DNA from: JALZVT01 sp964634815
Lineage (GTDB): Bacteria > Pseudomonadota > Gammaproteobacteria > Pseudomonadales > Azotimanducaceae
Assembly (NCBI GenBank): GCA_964634815.1
Contig: CAZWMD010000007.1
Span: 57,898-121,897, forward strand
Length of the DNA: 64,000 nucleotides
Direction: 5' to 3'
The notes under the pieces were generated by a model that saw only the letters and a list, made by a program, of their open reading frames with translations, was not told the DNA's origin and did no database searches. The position numbers and the translations under genes were made by a program. Below are positions 53,687-62,676 of the stretch, piece by piece; positions within the stretch are counted from its first letter, which is position 1; the number at the start of each line of letters is the position of its first letter.

Positions 53687-54864
53687 ACTCCAGTGTTGTC
53701 CTGACGAACCCTGTCTAGTTGAGCTATCTCGGCCTCGCCAACTTCAGCCATTTCGGTTACGGCAATTCGCTGCGGCAAACCAACCGGCACCGGCCGGGCA
53801 CGATAACGCGCCTGACGCTTGGTACGGTCTGCAACCTGGCCAACCAGCTGGCCACAGGCCGCCTCAATATCTTCGCCCCGGGTAGTCCGCAGCATCGCTG
53901 GATGCCCATGATTAATCAGATAGGTCTGAAAATCGCGCACGGCAACATCGCTGGGACGTTCATAACCCGATCCGGGGAACGGATTAAACGGAATCAAATT
54001 AATTTTACAGCGCAACGAGCGCATGAGCCTCGCCAGTTCCCGAGCATGCTTGAGCGAATCGTTCACGTCCTTGATCAGCGTGTACTCCACAGTGATCGAG
54101 CGCCGCTCCCCCAATACTTCAAGGTAATCACGACAGGCATCAAGCAAGGACTCAATTGGATACTTGCGATTAATGGGTACCAATTCATCACGCAATTCAT
54201 CATTGGGAGCGTGCAAGCTTATCGCGAGTGCCACCTCAGAGTGCTGGGTGAGCTTGCGGATACCGGGTACAAGGCCCGCCGTACTCACCGTCACCCTGCG
54301 TTTTGCAAGGCCAAAGGCCAAATCGTCGATCATGAGGTCGGTTGCGCGCAGTACCGCATCAAAGTTAAGCAAGGGTTCGCCCATGCCCATGAGTACAACA
54401 TTGGTGACGCCACGTTCATCGCCTGCGGCGGCCATTTCGGCATTCGCAATAATGATCTGACCAACAATCTGACCCGTAGAAAGATTGCCGTTGAACCCCT
54501 GTTTGCCCGTGGCACAGAAGCTGCAATCGAGCATGCAGCCGACCTGCGAAGACACGCACAGCGTGCGTCGCGCGCCTTCCGGGATCATCACTGTTTCTAC
54601 CAGCTCGCCACTTTCAAGACGAATACTCCACTTGCGGGTACCGTCTTTCGACAAGCGGCTCTCTGCAACTTCAGGGAGTTTGACCTGGTAATTTTCAGCA
54701 AGCCAGGCACGCTGGGCCTTGGACAGATTGGTCATCTGCTCAAAGTCGGTTACCCCTAAATGATAAATCCACTTCATAACCTGACGCGCGCGAAAAGCCT
54801 GATGGCCTGCGGCCACAAATTCGGCTTCCATCGCCGCACGATCAAAGTCGAGCAGATTTTTCAT
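53683..54864 (-). CDS. rlmN: 23S rRNA/tRNA adenine-C2 methyltransferase RlmN
   Basis: Radical SAM enzyme methylating A2503 of 23S rRNA and A37 of several tRNAs. The cluster motif CMLDCSFC holds Cys110, Cys114 and Cys117; GMGEPLLNFDAV, SLHAPNDELRDELVPINRKYP and the C-terminal catalytic Cys in EAACGQL are visible. ATG 54864 gives 393 residues and lies 1 nt after the ndk stop; the longer frame overlaps ndk. The C-terminus is somewhat extended after ADRTKRQARYRAR. Confidence 0.96.
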   Translation of the reverse strand: MKNLLDFDRAAMEAEFVAAGHQAFRARQVMKWIYHLGVTDFEQMTNLSKAQRAWLAENYQVKLPEVAESRLSKDGTRKWSIRLESGELVETVMIPEGARRTLCVSSQVGCMLDCSFCATGKQGFNGNLSTGQIVGQIIIANAEMAAAGDERGVTNVVLMGMGEPLLNFDAVLRATDLMIDDLAFGLAKRRVTVSTAGLVPGIRKLTQHSEVALAISLHAPNDELRDELVPINRKYPIESLLDACRDYLEVLGERRSITVEYTLIKDVNDSLKHARELARLMRSLRCKINLIPFNPFPGSGYERPSDVAVRDFQTYLINHGHPAMLRTTRGEDIEAACGQLVGQVADRTKRQARYRARPVPVGLPQRIAVTEMAEVGEAEIAQLDRVRQDNTGV

Positions 54865-54865
54865 A

Positions 54866-55294
54866 TCAATCGCGGTCGCAAAGTTCCGCTGCATCGAAGA
54901 AGAATGCAATTTCCCGAGCCGCTGACTCCGGCGCATCCGAACCGTGAACCGCATTGGCCTCCACCGACTCGGCAAAATCCGCGCGAATGGTGCCAGCGTC
55001 GGCCTCAGCGGGATTGGTTGCCCCCATCAAGGTACGGTTGGTTTTGATGGCGTCTTCGCCTTCAAGAACCTGCACCATCACAGGACCAGAAGTCATATAA
55101 GCCACCAGATCATTGAAGAACGGTCGCTCGGCGTGTTCGGCATAAAACCCCTGAGCTTGCTCTTTGCTCAGACGCAGCATCTTGGAGGCGACAATGCGCA
55201 ATCCACCCTGCTCAAACCGCGAATAGATCTGACCAATCAGATTTCGCTGCACCGCATCGGGCTTTACTATCGAAAATGTGCGCTCAAATGCCAT
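54866..55294 (-). CDS. ndk: Nucleoside diphosphate kinase
   Basis: Phosphorylates NDPs from ATP through a phosphohistidine. Starts MAFERTFSIVKPDAVQRNLIG; the active-site motif is NAVHGSDAPESA with the catalytic His. 142 residues, standard. First gene of the ndk-rlmN-pilF-rodZ-hisS-yfgM-bamB-der line. Confidence 0.97.
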   Translation of the reverse strand: MAFERTFSIVKPDAVQRNLIGQIYSRFEQGGLRIVASKMLRLSKEQAQGFYAEHAERPFFNDLVAYMTSGPVMVQVLEGEDAIKTNRTLMGATNPAEADAGTIRADFAESVEANAVHGSDAPESAAREIAFFFDAAELCDRD

Positions 55295-55442
55295 TAGTTA
55301 AAACTCCAACTGATAAATGTCATGACGTTGATATTCGGCATGGCCCGGTACAAACAACCCCGGCCATGGTGCTGATCCCGCCCGTGGAAAGCCGCTTTAT
55401 CTAATTGATATAAAACGGTTTCTAGCCTTTCAGCGGGCGCGC

Positions 55443-55473
55443 ATTATACGCCCAAAGCCGTGCCATGTGTCGA
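55443..55473 (-). promoter_or_regulatory. Candidate promoter of the ndk-rlmN operon
   Basis: Perfect TATAAT (minus strand, 55448-55443) followed by a GC-rich discriminator (GCGCGCCC). The best -35 is TCGACA (55473-55468), with a long 19-bp spacer. It implies a leader of about 140 nt before ndk. The GC-rich discriminator suggests growth-rate or ppGpp control. Confidence 0.5.
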
Positions 55474-55509
55474 GCCGTTTAGGTACTCATTATGCCGTTC
55501 GACAATCAC

Positions 55510-55545
55510 CACAACGACCACCTCAACGACCACCTCAACGACCAC
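55510..55545. repeat. 12-bp tandem repeat spanning the iscS stop codon
   Basis: Three consecutive 12-bp units; in the iscS direction GTGGTCGTTGAG twice, then GTGGTCGTTGTG. The TGA stop (55537-55535) lies in the first unit. The repeats mark the point where iscU would normally begin. Confidence 0.85.
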
Positions 55546-56683
55546 GCAGCCGCTCTACTACCTCAACGACGCGACGCCCAGCGTGTTCAACCTCGGCCTG
55601 GGTGGTAAAACGTCCCAGCGAAAACCGCAGTGAGGCGTGGGCAATATCCCTGGGTACGCCCAGGGCCTGCAACACAAACGAGGGCTCAACGGATTCTGAG
55701 TTACAGGCTGAACCGGTAGATATGGCCAAATCGTCAAGTGCCATGACCAACGTTTCGCCATCTACTCCGCCAAAACCCACATTGGCAATACCCGGCCAGC
55801 CCTGTTCTTCGCTGCCGTTAAGTCGGACATCCGGCAGCTGCATGATTCGCCGCAGCAATACTCCGCGCAGCTCTGTCAGCCGTGCTGTTTCTTCTTGCTG
55901 CAGTTCTTGCATCACCTCAGCCGCCGTGCCGAGCCCAACGATTTGGTGCGTGGCCAGAGTGCCCGACCGCATACCTCGTTCATGGCCACCGCCATGGATC
56001 TGGGCCTTCAGCCCAAGGGGCGGTTCGCGTCGAACATAAAGCGCCCCCATACCTTTTGGTCCATACACCTTGTGCGCTGAGATGCTGAGCATATCGATCT
56101 CAAGCTCACGAACATCAATCGGCAATTTGCCAAAGCTCTGGGCTGCGTCCGTGTGAAAGACCACGCCTGCTTTACGACAAACCGCACCGATAGCCGCAAT
56201 ATCGTTGATACAACCCAATTCGTTGTTCACATGCATGATGCTGACGATGCGCGTGTCTGGGCGCACCGCCGCGGCCACCGCCTCTGCTGAGGTTCGGCCA
56301 TCCTGCTCGGGTGGCAGGTAAGTCACCTCAAAACCCTGCTGTTCCAGCCACTCACAGGTATCAAGCACCGCCTTGTGTTCAATGCTGCTGGTGATGATGT
56401 GACCATCGCTGAAGTTCTCACAAATGCCTTTCAGCGCCAGATTGTCCGATTCACTGGCGCCCGAGGTCCAAACAATCTCTCGAGGATCCGCATTCAAGAC
56501 TGCCGCCACCTGGGTTCGCGCCTCTTCCACCGCCTCCTGGGCCTGCCAGCCAAACCCATGAGAGGTGGATGCCGGATTGCCAAAATTGCCCGTGGCGGTG
56601 AGGCTGTCGCTCATTGCAGAGGCCACTCGCGGGTCAACCGGCGTGGTGGCGGCGTAGTCAAAATAGATGGGCAAATCGAGCAT
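55535..56683 (-). CDS. iscS: Cysteine desulfurase IscS
   Basis: PLP enzyme that provides sulfur from cysteine for Fe-S clusters and tRNA thiolation. Starts LPIYFDYAATTPVDPRV; PLP Lys in SISAHKVYGPKG; the mobile active-site loop is STGSACNSESVEPSFVL with the persulfide Cys, of the IscS (group I) type. ATG 56683 has AGGA nearby and is preferred over ATG 56707; 382 residues. Follows iscR, but iscU, iscA, hscB, hscA and fdx do not follow; the next gene is ndk. Confidence 0.94.
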   Translation of the reverse strand: MLDLPIYFDYAATTPVDPRVASAMSDSLTATGNFGNPASTSHGFGWQAQEAVEEARTQVAAVLNADPREIVWTSGASESDNLALKGICENFSDGHIITSSIEHKAVLDTCEWLEQQGFEVTYLPPEQDGRTSAEAVAAAVRPDTRIVSIMHVNNELGCINDIAAIGAVCRKAGVVFHTDAAQSFGKLPIDVRELEIDMLSISAHKVYGPKGMGALYVRREPPLGLKAQIHGGGHERGMRSGTLATHQIVGLGTAAEVMQELQQEETARLTELRGVLLRRIMQLPDVRLNGSEEQGWPGIANVGFGGVDGETLVMALDDLAISTGSACNSESVEPSFVLQALGVPRDIAHASLRFSLGRFTTQAEVEHAGRRVVEVVERLRGR

Positions 56684-56765
56684 CGGGTCCTGGATTCCTG
56701 AAAACATCGGCCAGCAAGCAGCAGCCGTAAAACGCGTGATTCAGTCTGAAAATCTGGGTCAAAAA

Positions 56766-57242
56766 CTAGACCAGATTCTGCGCGGCGATAAGATCATCAT
56801 CTACCTGGCTCTGCTGATCTTGGCGCTGCGCGACACGCCGGGTTGCTCGCCGTTCAACCAGTGAGGCAAGCGTGATAGCGCCAAGAAACTCGTCAATCTG
56901 TTCAGACAAATCGACCCATAAACCATGGGTTAAACACTGATGTCCGTCCTGGCAGTCGCCTGCCCCGCCACAGCGCGTAGCATCAATCCCTTCGCCAACA
57001 GCTGACACAATATCTGAAACACTCACAAGGGCTGCCTCGCGAGCCAACCGATAGCCGCCCCCAGGTCCTTTGCTGGCCGCCACCAGCCCCGCGCTGCGCA
57101 AGCCGCGAAACAGCTGTTCCAGATAGGCCCGGGAAATGTCCTGGCGCGCGCCCACGGCCGCCAAACTCACCGCTTCACCGGAGTGCAGCGCGAGATCAAG
57201 CATCGCGGTAACCGCGTATCGGCCTTTGGTGGTAAGTCGCAT
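56766..57242 (-). CDS. iscR: Fe-S cluster regulator IscR
   Basis: Rrf2-family repressor/activator that senses [2Fe-2S] status. Winged-helix start MRLTTKGRYAVTAMLDLALH, EQLFRGLRSAGLV and KGPGGGYRLAR; cluster ligands Cys91, Cys97 and Cys103 in C-x5-C-x5-C, with His106 just after. 158 residues. All ligands are intact, so it should sense Fe-S status. The 82-nt spacer to iscS has no obvious structure. Confidence 0.95.
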   Translation of the reverse strand: MRLTTKGRYAVTAMLDLALHSGEAVSLAAVGARQDISRAYLEQLFRGLRSAGLVAASKGPGGGYRLAREAALVSVSDIVSAVGEGIDATRCGGAGDCQDGHQCLTHGLWVDLSEQIDEFLGAITLASLVERRATRRVAQRQDQQSQVDDDLIAAQNLV

Positions 57243-57254
57243 CCCCGCAGGATA

Positions 57255-57992
57255 TCAGCGCTTGGCGGCCTGCTCCATCTGCTTTAGCACCCCGCGCAGC
57301 ATCTGCACTTCGGTCTCATCCATACCGATGCGCGAAAACAGGCGCCGGAGTCGGCTAAATGGCTTGCCACGACTGGCCTGGGTGTAAAAGTCGATGTCCA
57401 AAAGCACCCGATCCAGATGCTCCATAAACCCCTCCAGTTCCGCCGAGGTGGCCCAGCGCCGATCCCAGTTCTGGGTTTCACCAATTTCACCCTCTTGCAG
57501 CATGTTCAGCCGGGCATGCAGCTCATAACTGACTACCTGCACCGCCATGGCCAGGTTCAGGGACCCATAGTCCGGGTTTGCCGGAATCGTCAGATGCTTA
57601 TTGCAGCGCTGCAGCTCATCATTGGTCAGCCCGGATGTCTCCCGACCGAACAGAATCGCCACCTTACCCATGCCGGTTTCACCCTTCGCAAGTTCATCTT
57701 GCCCCGTGACAAGCAGCTCAGCACTCTGGCGTGGCGTTAACACAGGCCAGGGAAGCCGGCGGGTGCGGGTACTGGTTCCAAACACCAAGGCGCAGTCGGC
57801 AATGGCATCCTCAACGCTGTTCACCACCGTTGTGGCATCAAGCACATCCAGTGCGTTTGAGGCTCGCCAGTCTGCCTGGGGGCTTGGATAGCGCGATGGG
57901 TTCACCAGCCACAGATCGCCCAGCCCCATATTTTTGAGGGCCCTCGCACAGCCGCCAACGTTGCCGGGATGGCTGGGTTCAACCAGCACCAT
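57255..57992 (-). CDS. trmJ: tRNA (cytidine/uridine-2'-O-)-methyltransferase TrmJ
   Basis: SPOUT methyltransferase for position 32 of tRNAs. N-terminal VLVEPSHPGNVGGCARALKNMGLG, knot motif FGRETSGLTNDELQRC and PANPDYGSLNLAMAVQVVSYEL are diagnostic. The called ATG (57992) removes the usual extra residues before VLVEPSHPGN. The frame continues upstream to a CTG at 58016 with GGAG 6 nt before it, giving KELNHIRMVLVE, which fits the family N-terminus better. The start is therefore uncertain. Lies upstream of iscR. Confidence 0.93.
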   Translation of the reverse strand: MVLVEPSHPGNVGGCARALKNMGLGDLWLVNPSRYPSPQADWRASNALDVLDATTVVNSVEDAIADCALVFGTSTRTRRLPWPVLTPRQSAELLVTGQDELAKGETGMGKVAILFGRETSGLTNDELQRCNKHLTIPANPDYGSLNLAMAVQVVSYELHARLNMLQEGEIGETQNWDRRWATSAELEGFMEHLDRVLLDIDFYTQASRGKPFSRLRRLFSRIGMDETEVQMLRGVLKQMEQAAKR

Positions 57993-58096
57993 TCGTATGT
58001 GATTAAGCTCTTTCAGGGTGTCTCCGCGAAGCGACTGCGCTAGGATGCGGCGCTGATTCTACCTACTAATTCCCCCACTGAGCAGTCGAGTCACTT

Positions 58097-58897
58097 ATGG
58101 AACCAATGGCCACTATTGCCCTGCGCGCCGCGCGCAAAGCTGCGGACGTAATGGTGCGAGCCCACGAACGGCTTGATGAGCTCGCGGTTGAGGAAAAATC
58201 GAAGAACGATTACGTCAGCAACGTCGATAAGGAATGCGAAGAGATCATTATTGATGCCCTGCATCAGGCTTACCCGGATCACGGGATTATCGGCGAGGAG
58301 CATGGTCAGGCGTACTCTTCCGATGAATTCAACTGGATCATCGACCCCCTCGATGGCACCTCCAACTATCTGCACGGCATTCCACACTTTTCGATTTCGA
58401 TTGCGCTCAAGCACAAGCACCACATCGAACATGGTGTGATTGTGAATCCCTTACTCAACGAAGAATTTGTGGCCAGCCGCGGCAAAGGCGCGCAACTCAA
58501 TGGCAAACGCATTCGGGTGCGCAATCGCACACGCCTGGAAGGTGCCTTTGTTTCCTCAGGTTTGCCGCCGGCAATGGTCCAGACCCGGCTTGAGCCTTAT
58601 ATTGCAATGCACGCTGACTGTATGGCCGCCTGCGGTGGGATGCGTCGGTCCGGTTCCGCCGCACTGGATCTTGCTTACGTCGCAGCCGGTCGTTTGGATG
58701 CCCATTGGCAACCTGGGTTGCAGCCCTGGGATATAGCGGCCGGCATTGTGTTGGTGCGTGAGGCTGGTGGTTTTGTGGGGGACTTTCGAGGGGGGGATAA
58801 TTCTCTGGAGGAAGGCCATGTGATTGCGGCGAATCCGAAGTTGTTTAAGGCGTTGGTGCAGATGTTGAAGCCGAATGTTGAGGGGCTGTTGGCGTAA
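58097..58897 (+). CDS. suhB: Inositol-1-monophosphatase SuhB
   Basis: Mg-dependent phosphatase that also acts in rRNA transcription antitermination in E. coli. Metal motifs: GEEHG (about residues 66-70), DPLDGTSNYLHG (about 87-98) and QPWDIAAGIVLVREAGG. 266 residues. Divergent from trmJ, the standard pairing. The last part of the gene is less GC-rich than the rest. Confidence 0.95.
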   Translation: MEPMATIALRAARKAADVMVRAHERLDELAVEEKSKNDYVSNVDKECEEIIIDALHQAYPDHGIIGEEHGQAYSSDEFNWIIDPLDGTSNYLHGIPHFSISIALKHKHHIEHGVIVNPLLNEEFVASRGKGAQLNGKRIRVRNRTRLEGAFVSSGLPPAMVQTRLEPYIAMHADCMAACGGMRRSGSAALDLAYVAAGRLDAHWQPGLQPWDIAAGIVLVREAGGFVGDFRGGDNSLEEGHVIAANPKLFKALVQMLKPNVEGLLA

Positions 58898-58980
58898 CGA
58901 CTGGTTTGCTGGACAGGCCAGCGCATATGTCAGCTCGGCGGTTGGGAGGGGGTGCTCAAAACGCGGCTCGGGCCCTCCGG

Positions 58981-59080
58981 NNNNNNNNNNNNNNNNNNNN
59001 NNNNNNNNNNNNNNNNNNNNNNNNNNNNNNNNNNNNNNNNNNNNNNNNNNNNNNNNNNNNNNNNNNNNNNNNNNNNNNNN
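58981..59080. other. Assembly gap (100 N)
   Basis: One hundred consecutive N bases, the conventional placeholder for a scaffold gap of unknown length. The 83 bases before it (58898-58980) hold no gene. Genes on either side should not be assumed adjacent. Confidence 0.99.
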
Positions 59081-59286
59081 CCGAGAATACGTTTGATATT
59101 CGAATAGAGAATTCAGATCTTGTTCCTGAACAATCGCTATCTGTTTTCAAGAAACAGCTGGGTGTTCAACTTGGAGCAGCACCAGGAAGGGTGGAGCACA
59201 CTTCAAATGACCCTCATTCGAGGTCAGGTTTAAATAGCACCCTGCGATTTACAACTAATTTTTCTTTTTGTTCTAGCTGGCTATAA
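59081..59286 (+). CDS. Possible 3' end of an unidentified gene entering from the gap
   Basis: An open frame runs from the gap edge to TAA at 59286 (about 67 residues, including NTFDIRIENSDLVPEQSLS and LRFTTNFSFCSSWL). It resembles no family I recognise, and its start would lie in the gap. Convergent with the PDZ gene that ends 5 nt later. It could be chance; there is no independent support for coding. Confidence 0.3.
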
Positions 59287-59290
59287 AGAC

Positions 59291-60493
59291 CTAAGCCAAT
59301 TCGTTTTCGACAACAGATAACATCTTCCAATAACAAAAATCATCGTACAGTCCATCGCGCCAAAGAATTTTTGCGCCCTTTTTGCTTACAACCAAAAATT
59401 CTGGTGCCCCAGCGATCACCGCATCCGTCCAGGCCACACTCTGGCTATACAACACTGAGATGGGCAGATCTTCAGCAGCCATGGCATCTTCAGACAAAAA
59501 ATACTCAGGATTATCTCTGGGCCTGTCACGCTCGGTGGTTAGCACAATCATGGGGCCCATCTTAGGCTTCATAAACGGATAGATGCTTCTGTAAACCTTT
59601 AGCGCGTCTTCGTAAGGACCATTGCCTCTATAGGTCAACATTAAGCAATAAGGTACAACCAGTGAGTCTTTCCATCTGGGCAATTTATCTCCTACAAGAA
59701 CCTCTGCCCCCTTAATTGGGCCAAACCGACCACCGGTGGGCGGGCTTTCTTTCACGTAGCTAATATTGCCCTTCTTTGCTTCGGCTTTTAGCCTTGGGCA
59801 CTCCTTATTACCGGAGCTCTCCATGGCTCTCGACATCGCATTTCTATAGCCGTTTAGATCGTCTTCCGCACGGCAACCCAGAGCGATGTAGTAGTCCAAC
59901 ACCCCTGTCAGATCGGTTGTAAGTCCATACCAGTTCTCTTTGACAAAGGTTTGGAATTTTTCATAGACATCAGTGATGTCTGTTTTACCCTCTTCCACCT
60001 TGCATATTGCAACAAGAATGTCGTGTAGTTGCTTTGTTACTTTCTTGGACAAACCACTTCTGTTTGCAAAACCAGACGATTTGGCCGCACTACAAATGCT
60101 GCGAATATGTTTGTAATCGCGACGTTGCCATAGCGTTTTTAGCCCTTCAAAATCATGCAACGGCTTTGATTCGTAGTTTTTTACGATGTCCTCAGAAGCA
60201 AATTCAGTTCGCACACCCACCGGAAGAGCAGGCGTTGATACCTTGATCATCTTTGAGCCCGACTCAAGGATAAATACGTAATCGACAATCTTTTCAGAGA
60301 CTAGAACTTCCGGTATATCGGCAGACGCTGCAGCAATGTCGTTGATGCTGACAAACCAGTCTCCCTTCGCCAGATTCAATGTCTCTGCGGGAGAACCAGG
60401 TGCTACCTCTGTAATTTCAAGCGACTGTTTCGGTATGTCATGAGGCACATCAGGCAGTTCTTGAATATCCAAAAACCAGTTTGATTCTTCCAT
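59291..60493 (-). CDS. PDZ-domain protein of unknown function with a possible thioredoxin-like C-terminus
   Basis: Not a recognised family. The 400-residue protein has no signal peptide or membrane segment. Residues about 22-90 form a PDZ-like domain (SLEITEVAPGSPAETLNLAKG, DWFVSINDI). A helical middle (about 110-240, LHDILVAICKVEEGKTDITDVYEKF and similar) may be an alpha-solenoid. The last about 120 residues (PYCLMLTYRG, YPFMKPKMGPMIVL, PEFLVVSKKGAKILWRDGL) have the spacing of a thioredoxin-like fold without a CxxC pair. A strong SD (GAGGAGCGG) precedes the ATG. It lies 51 nt after the histidine kinase gene in the same direction, so it may share a transcript with the two-component system. 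Confidence 0.8.
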   Translation of the reverse strand: MEESNWFLDIQELPDVPHDIPKQSLEITEVAPGSPAETLNLAKGDWFVSINDIAAASADIPEVLVSEKIVDYVFILESGSKMIKVSTPALPVGVRTEFASEDIVKNYESKPLHDFEGLKTLWQRRDYKHIRSICSAAKSSGFANRSGLSKKVTKQLHDILVAICKVEEGKTDITDVYEKFQTFVKENWYGLTTDLTGVLDYYIALGCRAEDDLNGYRNAMSRAMESSGNKECPRLKAEAKKGNISYVKESPPTGGRFGPIKGAEVLVGDKLPRWKDSLVVPYCLMLTYRGNGPYEDALKVYRSIYPFMKPKMGPMIVLTTERDRPRDNPEYFLSEDAMAAEDLPISVLYSQSVAWTDAVIAGAPEFLVVSKKGAKILWRDGLYDDFCYWKMLSVVENELA

Positions 60494-60544
60494 TTCCGCT
60501 CCTCTCGCTACTTCAGCCGGCGCTAAATGGCGGGTTACGCCCCG

Positions 60545-62590
60545 CTAATTTCGCGATGGATGGCGGACAATAACACAGGCTTTCACCCCCCTACCGGCAA
60601 CAGAGCGAATTTCAAACTCATGGCCTAACTCATCACACATGGTTTTAACGAGATGCAGACCGAGGCCGGTACCATCTGAGTGATCAGATTTAGAATAGGC
60701 CTGGCTATAGGCGTCGAGTTGTTCATCCGTCATACCCGTACCCGTATCCCACACGCAGATATGTATTCCTTCTGCGCGGCGACGCGTGGCGATCAGGACG
60801 CCGCCCGCATCAGTGTATTTAATGGCATTCGAGACAAGGTTACTGATGATACGCATGAGTTTGATCGGGTCAGAGCTCACCTTTTGCTCGGAGGGGCGAT
60901 AGCGGAAAACCAGGCCCTTGGCCTTGGCTTCCGGTTCAAACATACGCACTACGTTATCCAACACAGCCGAGACGGGGAAAATTTCCCGGCTACCAGCCAG
61001 CGCAATGTCTGGACGGCTGTCCTTTAGACTATCGCGGGCGAGCTCCTCCAGATAATCATAGGCTTCATGCATTTTCTGGATGCTATCCTCATCGCGCGGC
61101 CGCACCTCCAGAAGACTGGCGCGCAGCGCGTGAAGTGGCTGCAAAATATCATGACTGACAGAAGCAAGCTGACTACGGCGTTGTTCAGAGGTTTTCAACG
61201 CCTGTTCGTAATCTAGCTCACGCGCGCGCAGATTCTCGGTCAGTTCAAGTTTTTGTCGCATCAGTTCAAGCTCGGCCAGAACCGCAGCATCGCGGTCCCT
61301 TTTTATTCCTAACGCACGGAGTACCATAACAGAGGCAAAAGCGAAACTTTCAAGAAGCACGAGGATGCACTCAAGACCAATGACCGCGTCAAAGTTCGAA
61401 AAAAGATCCGGGAAATATGCGAAAAGGAAAAGAGTGATCAGAATGGCTAGGCCGCTAATCAAAAAAGGTACACCACCTTTCTGTCTTGTATAGATCGCGA
61501 TGCAAATATTCGCCAGGTGAAGAATGCATGCCAGCATTCCGCCGCGATTAACTAGCATGTATATTTGCCAATCCAACTTCATAGGTATCGACTCACCCAC
61601 TTGCATTTCGATATAGAGAGTAATGAGCGTCACGATACAAACGCACAGTAGAAAATATGTGATCAGATATATCTCGACCACACGTTTATAGGTCGGGCTG
61701 AAGCGCTCGAGATCAAAAAGTGTATACCCCATATTAAGTACTACACATAAGATGGCAGCCGAGAGCGGATAGTATAAAGCACCACCGATATGGAGCTGGT
61801 TCGGCAGAAAAATTTGGTTTATCCAATCTAGTTGATTGAAGATCAATAACCCGCCACACAGTAGCAGGGCGCAAAAAGCGGCCGTCGGCTTCCATCCTGT
61901 GAAACCGCCTATCACCACGGCAAGAACAAACATCACGAACAGGGCGCCGAAAAAACTGGAATACCAAAAAGTGCGCTGATCGTGTTGTTCGGAAAACACA
62001 TCGGGACTCACTAGCCAAATGTTTAAGTCAACATTCCAATCTTTGATATAGATGTAAATTTCGGCCGTTTCGCCTTTGGAGAGAGCAATATCCGCCGCAT
62101 AATATCCGGACCGTACAGCCCGTTGACTGAAAGGGTCCCCATAGGAATGATTTGCGACCGTTTCGATCTCGCTATTGGTGCGCTGAATATGAGCCTGGAA
62201 ATTGCCAAGAGAAGAGGCTTTCGTATCTATGCGCCAAATGCCAAGCGATTCGCTTTGGTTTGTGACGCGAAAGCGCGCCCAGATTGCGAAATTACTATGA
62301 TCGGCAAAACCCCCAGGCAGGTACAAATCCGAGAAGACAGTCGTCTTCAATGGCGCCCAATCTTCGCGCTTCAGAGCCTCTTCCAGGGGCACCGATCCGC
62401 TCGGATCAGTGAAATATTCCGTGTAGGGTGCGATAGGTGTGTGAAACTCGGAGACTTTATCGACAAGAATTGGTGATAGCGCCGTTTCGCCCTGCTGACT
62501 TTGCGCGGCAATTGCTGATGCAAACAAAGCCGTCATGCAGAACAGCAGGGCTGCACAATAGTGCCGCAATTTGGAACAAAGGCGGGGCAT
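60545..62590 (-). CDS. Membrane histidine kinase with 7TMR-DISM sensor
   Basis: Signal peptide (about 1-29), a periplasmic jelly-roll-like domain of the 7TMR-DISMED2 type (about 45-195), seven hydrophobic segments (about 208-425), a short coiled coil (435-475) and a kinase core. The H-box SVSHDILQPLHALRASL carries His480; N-box NLVSNAIKYT, G1 DTGTGMT and G2 GTGLGLHLV are intact. The QPLHAL variant of the H-box is typical of kinases paired with NarL/LuxR-type regulators. The periplasmic domain suggests a carbohydrate-type or small-molecule ligand, not identified. The regulator gene lies upstream. Confidence 0.92.
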   Translation of the reverse strand: MPRLCSKLRHYCAALLFCMTALFASAIAAQSQQGETALSPILVDKVSEFHTPIAPYTEYFTDPSGSVPLEEALKREDWAPLKTTVFSDLYLPGGFADHSNFAIWARFRVTNQSESLGIWRIDTKASSLGNFQAHIQRTNSEIETVANHSYGDPFSQRAVRSGYYAADIALSKGETAEIYIYIKDWNVDLNIWLVSPDVFSEQHDQRTFWYSSFFGALFVMFVLAVVIGGFTGWKPTAAFCALLLCGGLLIFNQLDWINQIFLPNQLHIGGALYYPLSAAILCVVLNMGYTLFDLERFSPTYKRVVEIYLITYFLLCVCIVTLITLYIEMQVGESIPMKLDWQIYMLVNRGGMLACILHLANICIAIYTRQKGGVPFLISGLAILITLFLFAYFPDLFSNFDAVIGLECILVLLESFAFASVMVLRALGIKRDRDAAVLAELELMRQKLELTENLRARELDYEQALKTSEQRRSQLASVSHDILQPLHALRASLLEVRPRDEDSIQKMHEAYDYLEELARDSLKDSRPDIALAGSREIFPVSAVLDNVVRMFEPEAKAKGLVFRYRPSEQKVSSDPIKLMRIISNLVSNAIKYTDAGGVLIATRRRAEGIHICVWDTGTGMTDEQLDAYSQAYSKSDHSDGTGLGLHLVKTMCDELGHEFEIRSVAGRGVKACVIVRHPSRN

Positions 62591-62649
62591 CTAAATGGTC
62601 TTCAACCGGATCATAATCCCTTATGCATCGTTTGCGAATTTGGGTCTAT

Positions 62650-62663
62650 GGGGACTAACCCCC
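62650..62663. promoter_or_regulatory. Near-palindrome between regulator and kinase genes
   Basis: GGGGACTAACCCCC, an interrupted palindrome (GGGGnnTAnnCCCC) in the 86-nt spacer between the response regulator and kinase genes. It could be an operator for the NarL-type regulator or a small hairpin. No second copy was found upstream of the regulator. Confidence 0.3.
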
Positions 62664-62676
62664 AATCCTTCTGCAG

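Noticed and set aside
53719..54759. 346-codon plus-strand frame opposite rlmN
   Set aside because: Antisense to the radical SAM domain of RlmN; composition follows the real gene.
55510..55545. CRISPR-like array
   Set aside because: Three adjacent 12-bp units without spacers are a simple tandem repeat. No CRISPR array or cas gene was seen in the window.
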